Positions 19,153 to 30,045 are shown, counted from the stretch's first letter. The stretch is DNA of 61,266 nt from Bacteroidota bacterium (GCA_016717325.1 JADKFV010000025.1:1-61266); one strand, 5' to 3'. Notes: a model not told the origin generated them from the sequence alone. Translations and numbers: made by a program.

Positions 19153-20682
19153 CTATTTCACCAACTTGGCTTCAGAAATTGCAATACGCTTTCCTTTTAC
19201 ATAAGGAGTAACAAATGCATCTACAAAACCAATATCATGCATTTGCTTCAGAATATCCTGGCCTTCGGCAATAGATTTAAAATGACCCACAACATAACGT
19301 TTCATCCCGGCATCAACTTTAATAACTTTTACTCCGGGCACACTCATAAAAGATTGTAGTTCTTCAACCGTAGGTTCTGCCTTTGCTCCTATTTGTACGG
19401 TATAAAATAAGTTCATATCGGTAACCAAACTATCCACAACAAAATCGGTTGGGATAGTTGGTGGCTGTGGCTTTATTTCATTTTTCTTCTCGTCCGCTTT
19501 TTTTACAGTGGGCTTAACCTTTTTCTCAGGCTCCTTTTTTGGCTCAATGTTGGGTTTCACTTCAGACTTTAATTCTGTTTTAGAAGTAACCTTGGGTTCC
19601 ACTTTCGAAACAATTAATGTGGATGTATCAGTATCTAATTTAGAATGTGTGCCAGTTTTGTCTTTTGTATCGGTGTTGTTTTTTTCTACAACAGTTTTTA
19701 CCGCAGTGTCCTTTTTTTCTATTAATGGTTGAGGCTTTGGCTTTATAGGGTCAGCAGTTTTCTTTATATTATCATCAGCTTTTTTAGCAACTATAATATT
19801 GGTTTCTGGTTTTGGTTTTACTTCTGTCTTACGTTCTTCCAGCTTTTCGTCTACTGTTTTGTTTTCGTAAGTTGTAATTGTGGTTGTCGATTTACTATTT
19901 GCCAGATCGCCTTCTTCCATATCAATCTTATATTCCTTAAAAGCATCGAAAATAGATTTTGATAAAGACTCGTGGGCTTTTTCTGTAATAAGATATTTTT
20001 CTTCTTTCGGGTTCGATAAAAAACCACATTCGATAAGTACCGAAGGCATAGTTGTTTTCCACAAAACAATGAAACCTGCTTCCTTTACACCACGGTCAAA
20101 TCTTTTTGCTTGCTCGCTCAGTTGATATTGCACTTTTGAGGCAAATATCAAACTCTTTTCGCGATAGGTATTCTGAAACAAACTGAATATTATATTGCTT
20201 TCAGGTGAATTGGGGTCGTAACCTTCGTACTGTGTTTTATAATCCTTTTCTAACAATATAGATTCGTTTTCTCTTTTCGATACCGCTAAGTTGTCATCAG
20301 ATTTATGCAAACCCATCACATATGTTTCGGTACCCTGCGCTACTTTGCTTCCGGCATTTATATGTACGCAAATAAACAAATCGGCATGGTTTCGATTTGC
20401 AATTTCGGCACGTTCATGCAATTCAACAAACTCATCGGTCTTGCGGGTATAAATAACTTTTACATCGGGATAATTTTGTTCAATCAACTTGCCCAACTTA
20501 AGTGATATTTTGAGAGCAATGTCCTTTTCTTTACTGCCAGCTCCTTTACACCCATGGTCATGGCCACCGTGTCCTGCATCTATTACAACTGTTTTTATTT
20601 TATAACTTGCGCGCTCTTTAATGCCAAACGACATCAACAAAGCGACACATCCTAAAAAGATAATAATGATGACTTTCTTCAC
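19153..20682 (-). CDS. N-acetylmuramoyl-L-alanine amidase with C-terminal SPOR-like domain
   Basis: Periplasmic zinc amidase (Amidase_3) that cleaves the bond between MurNAc and the stem peptide. 509 residues: signal/anchor (KVIIIIFLGCVALLMSFG), catalytic domain about 30-250 (VVIDAGHGGHDHGC, IYTRKTDEFVELHERAEIAN, FICVHINAG, VLIECGFLSN), a long Lys/Pro/Thr-rich linker about 265-420, and a C-terminal SPOR-like segment (FYTVQIGAKAEP ... YVVGHFKSIAEGQDIL) likely to bind denuded glycan. Frame intact. Divergent from lptD with 64 bases between, a common Bacteroidota arrangement. Confidence 0.9.
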   Translation of the reverse strand: MKKVIIIIFLGCVALLMSFGIKERASYKIKTVVIDAGHGGHDHGCKGAGSKEKDIALKISLKLGKLIEQNYPDVKVIYTRKTDEFVELHERAEIANRNHADLFICVHINAGSKVAQGTETYVMGLHKSDDNLAVSKRENESILLEKDYKTQYEGYDPNSPESNIIFSLFQNTYREKSLIFASKVQYQLSEQAKRFDRGVKEAGFIVLWKTTMPSVLIECGFLSNPKEEKYLITEKAHESLSKSIFDAFKEYKIDMEEGDLANSKSTTTITTYENKTVDEKLEERKTEVKPKPETNIIVAKKADDNIKKTADPIKPKPQPLIEKKDTAVKTVVEKNNTDTKDKTGTHSKLDTDTSTLIVSKVEPKVTSKTELKSEVKPNIEPKKEPEKKVKPTVKKADEKKNEIKPQPPTIPTDFVVDSLVTDMNLFYTVQIGAKAEPTVEELQSFMSVPGVKVIKVDAGMKRYVVGHFKSIAEGQDILKQMHDIGFVDAFVTPYVKGKRIAISEAKLVK

Positions 20683-20746
20683 GTTTAAAATGTTTATTTA
20701 TTTATTCCGGATGGCTTAATTTGCCTTTCTTTGAGTTAACGCAAAT

Positions 20747-23281
20747 ATGATGATTCTTTGCTACAGATTTCACAAACATACTTATAATATACTGCAACTT
20801 ATTACCGCATGTTTGTTAATTTCAGTTAGTGGCATTTTTAACCAGATATATGCCAGCAAAAACCCTGCATTTTCTTTTGTGGCCGATACCATAAAAACAG
20901 ACACCATAAAGCGTTCTTTAAGCAACGAACTTAAAAGCAAAGTGATTTATAATTCTTACGATTCTATTTTGTTCGATGTGGTGCAACATAAAGTTTACCT
21001 GTATTATAATGCTTCAATAAAATACGAAGATATAACGCTCAATGCAGATTATATTGAAATAGACTGGGAAACCAAAACAATGTATGCCACAGGTTTAATG
21101 AATGATTCGGCAAAAAAAATAATTGGCGAACCCGTATTTACACAAAATGACGAAAAGTTTACTTCGTCCACTATTCGATATAATTTTGGCTCCAAGCGTG
21201 GCAAAATTTCTCAGGTGATTACCCAACAAGGCGATGGTTATATTCATGGCGATACCATTTTGAAAACTGCCAATGATAATTTTTATATAAAAACCGGAAA
21301 GTACACTACGTGCGAAGACACACATCCACATTTTTACATCGGTGCCGAAAAATTGAAAATAATAAAAAACAATAAGATAATAACTGGTCCGGCTTATCTT
21401 GTGATTGAGGATGTGCCTACTCCACTTGCCATTCCATTCGGATTTTTTCCAAATAAAAAGGGACGAAGTTCAGGTATTGTTATCCCAAAATATGGCGAAT
21501 CAGCTCAATTGGGATTTTTTCTCCGCGAAGGGGGATTTTATTTTGGCGTAAACGACAATTTCGATTTATTGCTAACGGGCGATATTTATTCGTTCGGTTC
21601 GTGGGGTGCAGGTTTTCAATCGAGGTATGTAAACAAATATCATTACACGGGTACTTTAAATTTAGAATTTTCGAAGCTAAAAAACAGCGAACGCGAATTG
21701 CCCGACTACTCGCTTCGCAAAGACTTTTTTATTCGATGGTCACATCAGCAAGATCCCAAAGCACGAGGCAATTCAAATTTCTCAGGAAGTGTAAATGCGG
21801 GAACTTCTACCAACTTCAGAAACAAGGTAACTGCCAGCGATAATTTTTTACAAAGCGTTTTCAACTCATCTGTAAGTTACAATACCTGGTCGAAAAATAA
21901 TCGGTTCAATTTTTCGGCTGCTGCCCGGCATTCACAAAATTCGCTCACCCGTGCTATTGAAATATCATTACCTCAGATGAGTTTTTCGATGGCAGCTTTA
22001 TATCCATTTTTACGAAAAAACAATCCAGGTAGATCTGCCTGGTACGAAAAAATAAATATTGGCTATTCATCAAATGCCATTAACTCGGTAAATACTTTTG
22101 ATACGTTGTTATTCAAAAATGAAACGCTTGATAAAATCCGCTATGGTGTTAGTCACTCTGTACCTTTGAGTGCATCTTTCAGGGTTTTTAAATATTTCAA
22201 TTTAACTCCTTCGGCATCGTATACACAGAACTGGCATTTTAGCACTATACGCAAAAATTGGAACAGCACCATTAACAAAGTGGAAACCGATACTGTAAAA
22301 GAATTTCGCATTTCGAACGATTATAGTGCCGGAGCATCATTAGGCACCCGCATATTTGGAACAGCAATGTTTCGAAAAGGAAAAATTGCCGGCATACGCC
22401 ATACTATATCTCCAAATGTCGCTTTTAACTATCGTCCCGATTATAGTCAGCCTCGTTTTAAATACTACAACGAATATCAATCAGATTCTGCCGGCTCAAT
22501 TTCAAAATATTCTATTTTCGAAAACGGAGTCTATTCGGGGCCTTCATCGGGTAAGTACGGATTTATTTCTTTTGGTGCCGATAATAATGTGGAGTTGAAA
22601 ATGCGACAAACCACTGATACTGCGGTAAATTTTAAAAAAGTAAAATTGCTCGAAAGTTTAAGCTTTTCGAGTGGCTATAACATGTCGGTAAAAACTTTTA
22701 ACTGGAGTGTTGTAAATGTAAATGCGCGCTCTACCATTTTGCAATTTGTAAATGTGTTTGGTGCTTGTTCGTTCGACCCTTATGCAATAGACACTCTGGG
22801 AAAACGAATTAACCGCTTTGAATATAATGTAAACAAAAAGTTATTGCGTTTTACTCAGGCAAATGGTAGCATAAGTTTTCGATGAACAACCAAACTTTTA
22901 AAAAAGAAAGAGGAAACTGATGAAACAAAAAAGAAAGCACCCGAGCTTGATTACATTCCTGTGATTTGGAATTTTTCGGTTGGTTATAACATACAATACT
23001 CAAAAAATATTACAAAAGATTTTATCACACAAACAGTAAATTTTAGTGGCGATTTAAAACTTACTCCAACCTGGTCGGTAACGTACAATTCGGGTTACGA
23101 TTTTCAAACCAACGATTTTTCATACACTTCTTTAGGCTTTAAAAAAGACTTGCATTGTTGGGAAATGAGTTTCGATTGGGTACCGCTTGGTCCTCAAACT
23201 TTTTATTTCTTTCAAATTAATGTGAAATCCTCCACCCTGCGCGATTTGAAAATTACCAAACAGAGGGATAGGTTTAATTAA
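20747..23281 (+). CDS. lptD: LptD/OstA-like LPS assembly outer-membrane protein (frameshifts near C-terminus)
   Basis: Putative LPS-transport outer-membrane protein of about 840 residues. The N-terminal OstA-like beta-jellyroll segment is NADYIEIDWETKTMYATG and the next block is YTTCEDTHPHFYIGAEKLK; a large barrel follows. The first open part ends at 22885. Repairs of a lost T near 22877 and two lost A in the A-run near 22900 give SMNNQTFKK, then EETDETKKKAPELDYIPV, joining the last part from 22961 (SVGYNIQYSKNITKDF ... STLRDLKITKQRDRFN). Divergent from the amidase gene. Confidence 0.85.
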
Positions 23282-23409
23282 AGTTTTTTTTCCTGCTTTT
23301 GGTTTCTATAATGAAATACTAACGGTAAGTTTATATGTAAAAAACAATACTAATTTGATTTGAGTTTGCGAAAAGTTGCAGAATGATTTTCCTGTTTTGG
23401 AAAGGAAAG

Positions 23410-23595
23410 TTATTTCAGATTTTTATCGGCTTTGTTTTTGATTTTGCTTTTTTCAGCAATTTGTTTTTGCATGTGTATGCTAGCCAAATACAAAGCTTCA
23501 TTATCGATTATACATTGTTCTACTCTTTGAGAAATTGTTTTCGACAGCCATATTTCCAATTGCTTGTCTTTTATATATTGGGGAGTATCATCCAT
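23410..23595 (-). CDS. Small conserved-looking protein coupled to accD
   Basis: 61 residues, MDDTPQYIKDKQLEIWLSKT then ISQRVEQCIIDNEALY, strongly helical and charged. Its ATG lies one base after the accD stop, so it is probably translationally coupled to accD. I have an impression of similar short proteins in related genomes (DTPxYIxxKQLEIxLSK pattern), but no function is known. The region from 23282 to 23409 holds no other gene. Confidence 0.6.
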   Translation of the reverse strand: MDDTPQYIKDKQLEIWLSKTISQRVEQCIIDNEALYLASIHMQKQIAEKSKIKNKADKNLK

Positions 23596-23596
23596 T

Positions 23597-24442
23597 TTAC
23601 TTCACAAAAAACTCCAGCAATTGCGCCAGTTTAGCTTTCATTTCTTTGCGATTTACTATCATATCGAGAAAGCCATGTTCAAGCACAAACTCGGCTGTTT
23701 GAAATCCTTTAGGCAAATCTTTGCCAATTGTTTCTTTCACAACTCGAGGGCCGGCAAATCCTATAAGTGCATTGGGCTCACCAATATTCAAATCGCCAAG
23801 CATGGCGTACGATGCTGTAACGCCACCAGTTGTAGGGTCGGTAAGTATGGAGATATAAGGCAATTTTGCTGCTGAAAGCTGAGTAAGTTTGGCGCTGGTT
23901 TTTGCCATTTGCATAAGGCTCATTGCCGATTCCATCATACGTGCCCCGCCCGATTTTGAAATTTGTATAAATGGCAAATTGTGCTGAATGCAAAAATCTA
24001 TAGCACGCGAAATTTTTTCGCCCACCACCGAACCCATGCTTCCACCAATAAAGCTGAAGTCCATGCAGGATATTAAAGCCGGGTAACCGTTTATTTTTCC
24101 AAAACCTGTACGAAGCGCATCGTTCAATCCGGTTTTTTTGATGGTATCTTTCAGGCGGTCTTCATACTTTTTTGTATCCACAAATTCCAAAGAATCAGCC
24201 GAAATCATGTCGGCATTTATTTCCGCAAAATCACCATCGTCAAACAAAAGAGCGAAATATTCTTTCGATCCTATCCTTTCATGGTATCCGCATTTGCTGC
24301 ATACATATGCATTAGCACTGTGTTCATCGGCAGTTTGTATGTGTTTACAACTCACACATTTATACCACAAGCCTTCTGGCGTTTCCTTCTTCTCCGTAGT
24401 AGTGGTAGTAATACCTTTTTTAATCCTTGTAAACCAACTCAT
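23597..24442 (-). CDS. accD: Acetyl-CoA carboxylase carboxyltransferase subunit beta
   Basis: Beta subunit of the carboxyltransferase that transfers the carboxyl group from biotin to acetyl-CoA in fatty-acid synthesis. 281 residues. N-terminal zinc ribbon CVSC ... CSKC (about residues 28-50); crotonase-like core with SGGARMMESAMSLMQMAK and TDPTTGGVTASYAMLGD. Frame intact. Downstream of fbaB (41 bases) and directly followed by the small gene at 23410. Confidence 0.97.
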   Translation of the reverse strand: MSWFTRIKKGITTTTTEKKETPEGLWYKCVSCKHIQTADEHSANAYVCSKCGYHERIGSKEYFALLFDDGDFAEINADMISADSLEFVDTKKYEDRLKDTIKKTGLNDALRTGFGKINGYPALISCMDFSFIGGSMGSVVGEKISRAIDFCIQHNLPFIQISKSGGARMMESAMSLMQMAKTSAKLTQLSAAKLPYISILTDPTTGGVTASYAMLGDLNIGEPNALIGFAGPRVVKETIGKDLPKGFQTAEFVLEHGFLDMIVNRKEMKAKLAQLLEFFVK

Positions 24443-24483
24443 TTGTTTAAATTAATATGGTTATGTAACAGAAATAGCAACGT

Positions 24484-25542
24484 TTAGGCAACCTCAATTT
24501 CGTTGCATAAGTATACATCTTGTATGGCATTAAGCATAGCCACACCATCGGCAAAGGGCTTTTGAAAAGCCTTGCGGCCGCTAATTAAACCCTGACCGCC
24601 TGCACGTTTGTTAATAACTGCTGTCGAAACGGCCTCTGCCATATCCGATGCGCCTTTCGATTCACGTCCGCTGTTAATTAATCCTATTGGGCCCATATAA
24701 CAATTCACCACCTGATAGCGGCACAAATCTATAGGATGATCTGTAGTCAATTTTGAGTATACATCTGGATGCGTTTTTCCAAATTGAATGGCATTATAAC
24801 CGCCATTGTTGGTTGGCAATTTTTGCTTAATAATATCGGCTTGAATAGTAACACCTAAATGGTTTGCCTGTGCAGTAAGGTCGGTTGAAGTATGATAATC
24901 GACACCATCTTTTTTGAAACCATTATTACGAATATAACACCACAAAATAGTTGCCATGCCCAACTCATGTGCCATTTCGAAGGCTTTGGCAACTTCCACT
25001 ATCTGACGTGACGACTCGGCACTGCCAAAATATATAGTAGCACCTACAGCAGCCGCACCCATATTGTAAGCATCTTTTATTGAGCCAAACATTATTTGGT
25101 CAAACTTATTTGGGTATGTAAGAAACTCGTTGTGGTTTATCTTTACAATAAAGGGAATTTTGTGAGCATATTTGCGCGACACAGCACCCAATACTCCATA
25201 TGTAGATGCTACTGCATTACAACCACCTTCTACGGCAAGCTTTACAATGTTTTCCGGATCAAAAAACATAGGATTGGGAGCAAAAGACGCACCGGCACTG
25301 TGTTCTATGCCCTGGTCAACAGGCAATATCGAAACATAGCCTGTACCGCCCAAACGACCATGACTGTAGATACTCTGCAAATTACGCAGCACATTATTAT
25401 TTCTGTTTGACGGAATAAAAAGGCGATCCACAAAATCGGCCCCGGGCAAATGGAGTTGTGTTTTGTCTACAGTGGTACATTTATGTTCCAATAAATGTGC
25501 GGCTTGGTCACCTAAAAGTGCTGTTATTTTACTTAACGACAT
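24484..25542 (-). CDS. fbaB: Class I fructose-bisphosphate aldolase
   Basis: DhnA/FbaB-type Schiff-base aldolase of glycolysis and gluconeogenesis. 352 residues from the ATG at 25542 (MSLSKITALLGDQAAHLLEH); the frame extends 13 codons further upstream but those look non-coding. Key blocks: SILPVDQGIEHSAGASFAPN, PFIVKINHNEF, GAAAVGATIYFGS, GRESKGASDMAEAV and AGGQGLISGRKAFQKP. Frame intact. Probably cotranscribed with accD. Confidence 0.93.
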   Translation of the reverse strand: MSLSKITALLGDQAAHLLEHKCTTVDKTQLHLPGADFVDRLFIPSNRNNNVLRNLQSIYSHGRLGGTGYVSILPVDQGIEHSAGASFAPNPMFFDPENIVKLAVEGGCNAVASTYGVLGAVSRKYAHKIPFIVKINHNEFLTYPNKFDQIMFGSIKDAYNMGAAAVGATIYFGSAESSRQIVEVAKAFEMAHELGMATILWCYIRNNGFKKDGVDYHTSTDLTAQANHLGVTIQADIIKQKLPTNNGGYNAIQFGKTHPDVYSKLTTDHPIDLCRYQVVNCYMGPIGLINSGRESKGASDMAEAVSTAVINKRAGGQGLISGRKAFQKPFADGVAMLNAIQDVYLCNEIEVA

Positions 25543-25749
25543 AATTAATATTTGTTTTGTGATTAAAATTAAGGTGGGCAAATCTAAAAAAAAATAACGA
25601 GGCGCAAATTTTATGTTCTTTCCCGTTTAGGTGACCACTTTTCAATCACATAAATTTATAAAAATATATTGCAATCTATTTAACTAATGTTTTAACATTT
25701 TGTTACAAATTAAGGTACTAATTGGTAACAGTAAATTTGTTTCGGTTAT

Positions 25750-25757
25750 TATCTTTG
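25750..25757 (+). promoter_or_regulatory. Candidate -7 box of the first Asp-box protein gene
   Basis: TATCTTTG matches TAnnTTTG and lies 36 bases before the ATG at 25794. An upstream TTG is 25 bases away, longer than the preferred spacing. Confidence 0.45.
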
Positions 25758-25793
25758 CGTTTCTTAATTTTAAAATAAATAAACAATAATTTC

Positions 25794-28700
25794 ATGTTAA
25801 AAAAATCAACGTTTGTATTGTTCGCTTGTGCTTGGTTAATAATGAACACAACCCATGCCCAATCGTGGCGTGAGGAAATCCAAAAAGATGGAGCTAATTT
25901 TTACGATATTCAAAAAAAATACAATGAAAAATTTAAGGCTACCGAAAGGCAAATGCGTAAAAATGCACGTCTTGGGAAAGCTGAAAAAAATGAACAAGAC
26001 AACGAACTAATGTTGTTTAAACGTTGGGAGAATTTTATTGAACCAAGAGTTGCTCCCACGGGAGTATTACCCAACCCTATGGCAGCTTTTCTTGAAATGA
26101 ACGAATTTCGTAAAAATAATCCTACTTCGTTGTACAAAACATCAGGTAACTGGACTGCACAAGGTCCTTTTGTGCGCAACGCTCAAAATGATATTCATGG
26201 TCTTGGTCGTTTAAATGCTATTGCTGTTGACCCAACCAATTCAAATAAAATATTTGTTGCTTCTGCTTCGGGTGGTATTTGGGCTACAACCGATGGCGGT
26301 ATTAATTGGTCAAATAACACTGACGAACTCCCTGTTCTAGGTTTTAGTAATTTGGTTATAAATCCACAAAATACGAATATTATTTATGCTGCATCGGGCG
26401 ATGGCGAAGCCGGTGATACTTACGGTATGGGAGTTCTAAAATCTACAGATGGTGGACAAACATGGAACACCACAGGCTTAAATTTTCTTAACAGTACTTC
26501 GCGTATAGTGCGTAAGATAATAATGAACGAAAATAACTCTGACGAACTTCTGGCAATTACAAATACTGGACTTTATAAAACCATTGATGGCGCCAACACT
26601 TGGATAGAACTTCGCAAAGGCAGCTATACCGATATTGAGTATAAACCTGGAGACCCTAATACAGTGTATATGGTAAGTACATTGTTTTTAAAATCTACTG
26701 ATGGCGGAGTTTCTTTTTCGGTAATAAGCAATGGTACCCCGGGTTCGTCAAATGTAAACCGATTGGCAATTGCTGTTACTCCGGCAAATGCCGATTATGT
26801 ATATTTATTGGGCGGGGATGCAAATAACAGTGGATTTGAAGGTTTGTACCGCTCAACCAATTCGGGCAATACATTTACAACAAGAGCTACATCGCCAAAT
26901 GTAATGGGATGGGCGGCAGCCGGTAACGATACCGAAGGTCAAAGTTGGTATACTCTATCGTTGTGCGCCTCGCCAACAAATGCAGAATTAGTATTTACAG
27001 GAGGGGTAAATGTATGGGCATCGGCCAATGGTGGTACCACCCTCACTTGCAAGGCTCACTGGTACGGTGCCAATGGTTTACCATTTGTGCATGCCGATAT
27101 TCACGAACTTGCATACTTTGGCAATACTTTATACGTAAGCAGCGATGGGGGTATTTTCAAATCTACAAATAATGGAAGTTCGTTTACCGACCTTTCTTCG
27201 GGTCTTGTTATATCGCAATTTTATCGTTTGGCATGTTCCCAAACAAATACAGATTTAATCCTTGCCGGTGCACAAGACAATAGCTCATCTATTCGTAAAA
27301 ATAATGAATGGGATGAAATAAGAGGAGGTGATGGTATGGAACAACTTGTGCATGTAAATAATGCAAACATTTTATTTTCTGCCAGTCAATATGGAAGCAT
27401 AGGCCGGTCTGTAAATGGAGGCGCATCATTCAATAATATTCTTGGAGCGCTTAATGGAACCGGAGACTGGGTAACACCTTTTGTAATGTCGCCCGGGGGC
27501 ACATTTTATGCAGGGTACAAAGATGTTTACCGTAGCATAAACAATGGTAGTACTTATACCAAAATAAGCAACTTTGGTGGCAGTAATTTAACATTGCTAC
27601 ATGTAAGTCCTAGCGATTCAAATTACATATATGCCGGTAGAAACAATACCTTATACCGTACTACAAATGGAGGAACCACTTGGACTAATGTAGGGTCGAG
27701 TGTTCCAAATAATGGCATGACTTTTACTTATCTAGCATTTCATCCTACAAACCCATTGAGGGCTTGGGTTACTTGTTCGGGCTACAACAAGGGCAATAAG
27801 ATTTTTGAAACAACCGATGGTGGCACCACATGGACCAACATTTCCTTTAACCTACCAAATTTGCCAGCAAATTGTATTGCATACGAAACAGGCAGCAACG
27901 ATGGCCTATACATAGGTACCGACATGGGTGCTTTTTATAAAGATAACTCCATGAATAATTGGCAACCCTTTATGAACGGCCTGCCTAATGTTATTGTACG
28001 AGAATTAGAAATAGTTTACCCTATCAATAAAATACGCGCGGCAACATATGGCCGTGGTATATGGGAGTCGGATTTATATTCCAAATCAGCACCTTCGGTG
28101 GATTTCATTTCTACCCGTAAAAAAATATGTGTAGGACAAACGGTCACATTCTATGATATTTCTACCGAAGGGCCTACTTCTCGTTTGTGGACTTTCAATG
28201 GAGGTACACCTTCCACCTCAACTTCCGATTCGGTTACAGTTACTTACGCAAATACCGGAACATATGATGTCACTTTAGATGCAACAAACTCTGCCGGCAC
28301 CGGTTCTTTAACTAAGACCGTATACGTTGAAGTCACAAACACAGTTGCGCCTCTTCCATTTAGCGAAGGATTTGAAGGTAATAATTTATTGCCAACCGGT
28401 TGGGATTTGGTGAATCGCGATATGGATTTTACATGGACTCAAACTTCCCTTTCGGGTGGATTTGGATTGAGTGCAAAATGTTTATTGTATAAAAATTTCA
28501 GCAATTTTAACTCAGGCGTTAAGGATGATATTATTACCATCAATTACGATTTTAGCGCACTTGCCACAGGCGAGCTGAGCTTTGATATTGCCCATGCGAG
28601 ATTATTACCTACTCTTAGCGATTCGTTAGTTGTTTATGCATCGGAAGATTGTGGACAAACATTCACAAAAATATACAATAAAGGTGGTTCGGCATTGAAA

Positions 28701-29147
28701 ACTGTTAATGGATATTTAAATTACAATTTTGTACCCACAGCCACAGAATGGCGCAAAGAAGTAATTAATATTAACCAATATGCAGGCAAACCGCAAGTGA
28801 TGTTTGTTTTTGTTGGGGCTTCGGCCGGGGGAAACAATTTATACCTCGATAATATTAACATCAGCGAAATTACAGGCGCAGGCATCAATCAAATTAATAA
28901 TGCCGGCAATGTAACATTGCAGCCCAATCCGGTTGCCGATATCCTGACCATTCAATATGACAAAAATGTGCTTGGTGAAAATATAACGGTAAGCATATAC
29001 GATACTAATGGAAAACTTATTCTGGAACAAAATGCCGCTAATGGAAATATCGAAATGGACTTAGTGTCGATGAATACAGGAATGTATGTGGCAAAAATTT
29101 CGAAAGGCGGAGTTTTCCATTCAGCACACAAATTCACAAAATTATAA
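25794..29147 (+). CDS. T9SS-sorted Asp-box (BNR)/PKD surface protein, paralogue 1
   Basis: 1117-residue secreted protein. Signal peptide 1-22 (ending TTHA-QS); long propeller region about 115-755 with repeated Asp-boxes (TTDGGINWSN, STDGGQTWNT, STNSGNTFTT, TTNGGTTWTN, TTDGGTTWTN), a sortilin/Vps10 or photosystem-II HCF136-like multi-bladed fold; a PKD domain about 765-855 (KICVGQTVTFYDISTEGPTS); a jelly-roll choice-of-anchor segment about 858-1030 (LPFSEGFEGNNLLPTGWDLV); and a type IX sorting tail (LQPNPVADILTIQYDKN ... GMYVAKISKGGVFHSAHKF). The frame is intact. DUF4159 begins 3 bases later, so they form an operon. Nothing catalytic can be assigned. A close paralogue lies at 31578. Confidence 0.9.
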   Translation: MLKKSTFVLFACAWLIMNTTHAQSWREEIQKDGANFYDIQKKYNEKFKATERQMRKNARLGKAEKNEQDNELMLFKRWENFIEPRVAPTGVLPNPMAAFLEMNEFRKNNPTSLYKTSGNWTAQGPFVRNAQNDIHGLGRLNAIAVDPTNSNKIFVASASGGIWATTDGGINWSNNTDELPVLGFSNLVINPQNTNIIYAASGDGEAGDTYGMGVLKSTDGGQTWNTTGLNFLNSTSRIVRKIIMNENNSDELLAITNTGLYKTIDGANTWIELRKGSYTDIEYKPGDPNTVYMVSTLFLKSTDGGVSFSVISNGTPGSSNVNRLAIAVTPANADYVYLLGGDANNSGFEGLYRSTNSGNTFTTRATSPNVMGWAAAGNDTEGQSWYTLSLCASPTNAELVFTGGVNVWASANGGTTLTCKAHWYGANGLPFVHADIHELAYFGNTLYVSSDGGIFKSTNNGSSFTDLSSGLVISQFYRLACSQTNTDLILAGAQDNSSSIRKNNEWDEIRGGDGMEQLVHVNNANILFSASQYGSIGRSVNGGASFNNILGALNGTGDWVTPFVMSPGGTFYAGYKDVYRSINNGSTYTKISNFGGSNLTLLHVSPSDSNYIYAGRNNTLYRTTNGGTTWTNVGSSVPNNGMTFTYLAFHPTNPLRAWVTCSGYNKGNKIFETTDGGTTWTNISFNLPNLPANCIAYETGSNDGLYIGTDMGAFYKDNSMNNWQPFMNGLPNVIVRELEIVYPINKIRAATYGRGIWESDLYSKSAPSVDFISTRKKICVGQTVTFYDISTEGPTSRLWTFNGGTPSTSTSDSVTVTYANTGTYDVTLDATNSAGTGSLTKTVYVEVTNTVAPLPFSEGFEGNNLLPTGWDLVNRDMDFTWTQTSLSGGFGLSAKCLLYKNFSNFNSGVKDDIITINYDFSALATGELSFDIAHARLLPTLSDSLVVYASEDCGQTFTKIYNKGGSALKTVNGYLNYNFVPTATEWRKEVININQYAGKPQVMFVFVGASAGGNNLYLDNINISEITGAGINQINNAGNVTLQPNPVADILTIQYDKNVLGENITVSIYDTNGKLILEQNAANGNIEMDLVSMNTGMYVAKISKGGVFHSAHKFTKL

Positions 29148-29149
29148 AT

Positions 29150-29824
29150 ATGTTTCGTAGAAAAGTTTCAGCGTTTTTATTACTTACCATTTCGGTATTC
29201 TTGTTCGGCTCGATGAAGCCCGGTGATCCATCATTTAAAATTGCATTGCTTAAATATAATGGCGGAGGCGATTGGTATGCAAATCTCGAGACATCGCTGC
29301 CGAATCTTATTACCTATTGTAATGATAATTTGGGAATGAATATCAATCCTGAACAAGGGATTGTTGAAGTGGGTAGTCCCGAAATTTTTAATTACCCGTT
29401 CGTACACATGACTGGGCATGGAAATGTTATATTCAATGCACAAGAAGTGCAAAACCTGCGAACATATCTTATTGGGGGAGGCTTCTTACATGTAAGCGAT
29501 AATTTTGGAATGAACGAATACATCAGACGAGAAATGAAAAAAGTATTCCCCGAAGCAGATTTTGTTGAAGTACCTTTTAATCATCCAATCTATCATCAAA
29601 AATATGATTTCAATAATGGGCTTCCCAAAGTGCATGAGCATGAAGGAAATGCCGCGCAGGGCTATGGAATTTTTTGGCAAGGCCGCATGGTTTGCTTTTA
29701 CGATTATGAATGTGACTTAGGAGATGGATGGGAAAGCCTGGAAGTGCATAAAGACAGTCCCGAAAATCATATTAAAGCATTGAAAATGGGAGCAAATATT
29801 TTATCATATTGTTTTTCGAACTGA
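29150..29824 (+). CDS. DUF4159 domain-containing protein
   Basis: 224-residue exported protein with a signal peptide (VSAFLLLTISVFLFGSMKPG). DUF4159 blocks are visible: ALLKYNGGGDWYANLETSLP, PFVHMTGHGNV, LRTYLIGGGFLHVSDNFGMN, FVEVPFNHPIYH, GIFWQGRMVCFYDYECDLGD. The fold is glutamine-amidotransferase-like, probably binding rather than catalytic. Cotranscribed with the paralogue-1 gene. Followed by a strong terminator. Confidence 0.88.
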   Translation: MFRRKVSAFLLLTISVFLFGSMKPGDPSFKIALLKYNGGGDWYANLETSLPNLITYCNDNLGMNINPEQGIVEVGSPEIFNYPFVHMTGHGNVIFNAQEVQNLRTYLIGGGFLHVSDNFGMNEYIRREMKKVFPEADFVEVPFNHPIYHQKYDFNNGLPKVHEHEGNAAQGYGIFWQGRMVCFYDYECDLGDGWESLEVHKDSPENHIKALKMGANILSYCFSN

Positions 29825-29854
29825 GAAAAATAATTCAACCAATTTATCTTTAAA

Positions 29855-29904
29855 AAATTGCATTCACACTATTGGAAAAAACACCTGTAGTGTGATTGCA
29901 ATTT
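29855..29904 (+). terminator. Strong stem-loop terminator after DUF4159
   Basis: Arms aaattgcattcacacta (29855-29871) and tagtgtgattgcaattt (29888-29904) pair over 17 bases with one mismatch around a 16-base loop. A-rich on the left and T-rich on the right, so it may act in both directions. Confidence 0.75.
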
Positions 29905-30013
29905 ATTTGAAAACATCAAAGGATTGTTTCTAAAGTTTATTTGTGCAAATAAGTTTGTTTGTAAGTGATTTCATTTCGTAGAAATAAATTAAAGTCTATA
30001 ATCAATTAAAAAT

Positions 30014-30045
30014 TTTGCATAGCAAGAAAAATCCGCTTATTTTTG
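30014..30045 (+). promoter_or_regulatory. Candidate promoter of the ECF sigma/cupin anti-sigma operon
   Basis: TTTG (30014-30017), 20-base spacer, TATTTTTG (30038-30045): both boxes fit the Bacteroidota housekeeping consensus. It lies 29 bases before the sigma ATG. Confidence 0.6.

Noticed and set aside
23564..23875. Plus-strand open frame over the accD 3' end
   Set aside because: Antisense shadow of accD with no start signal or family resemblance.
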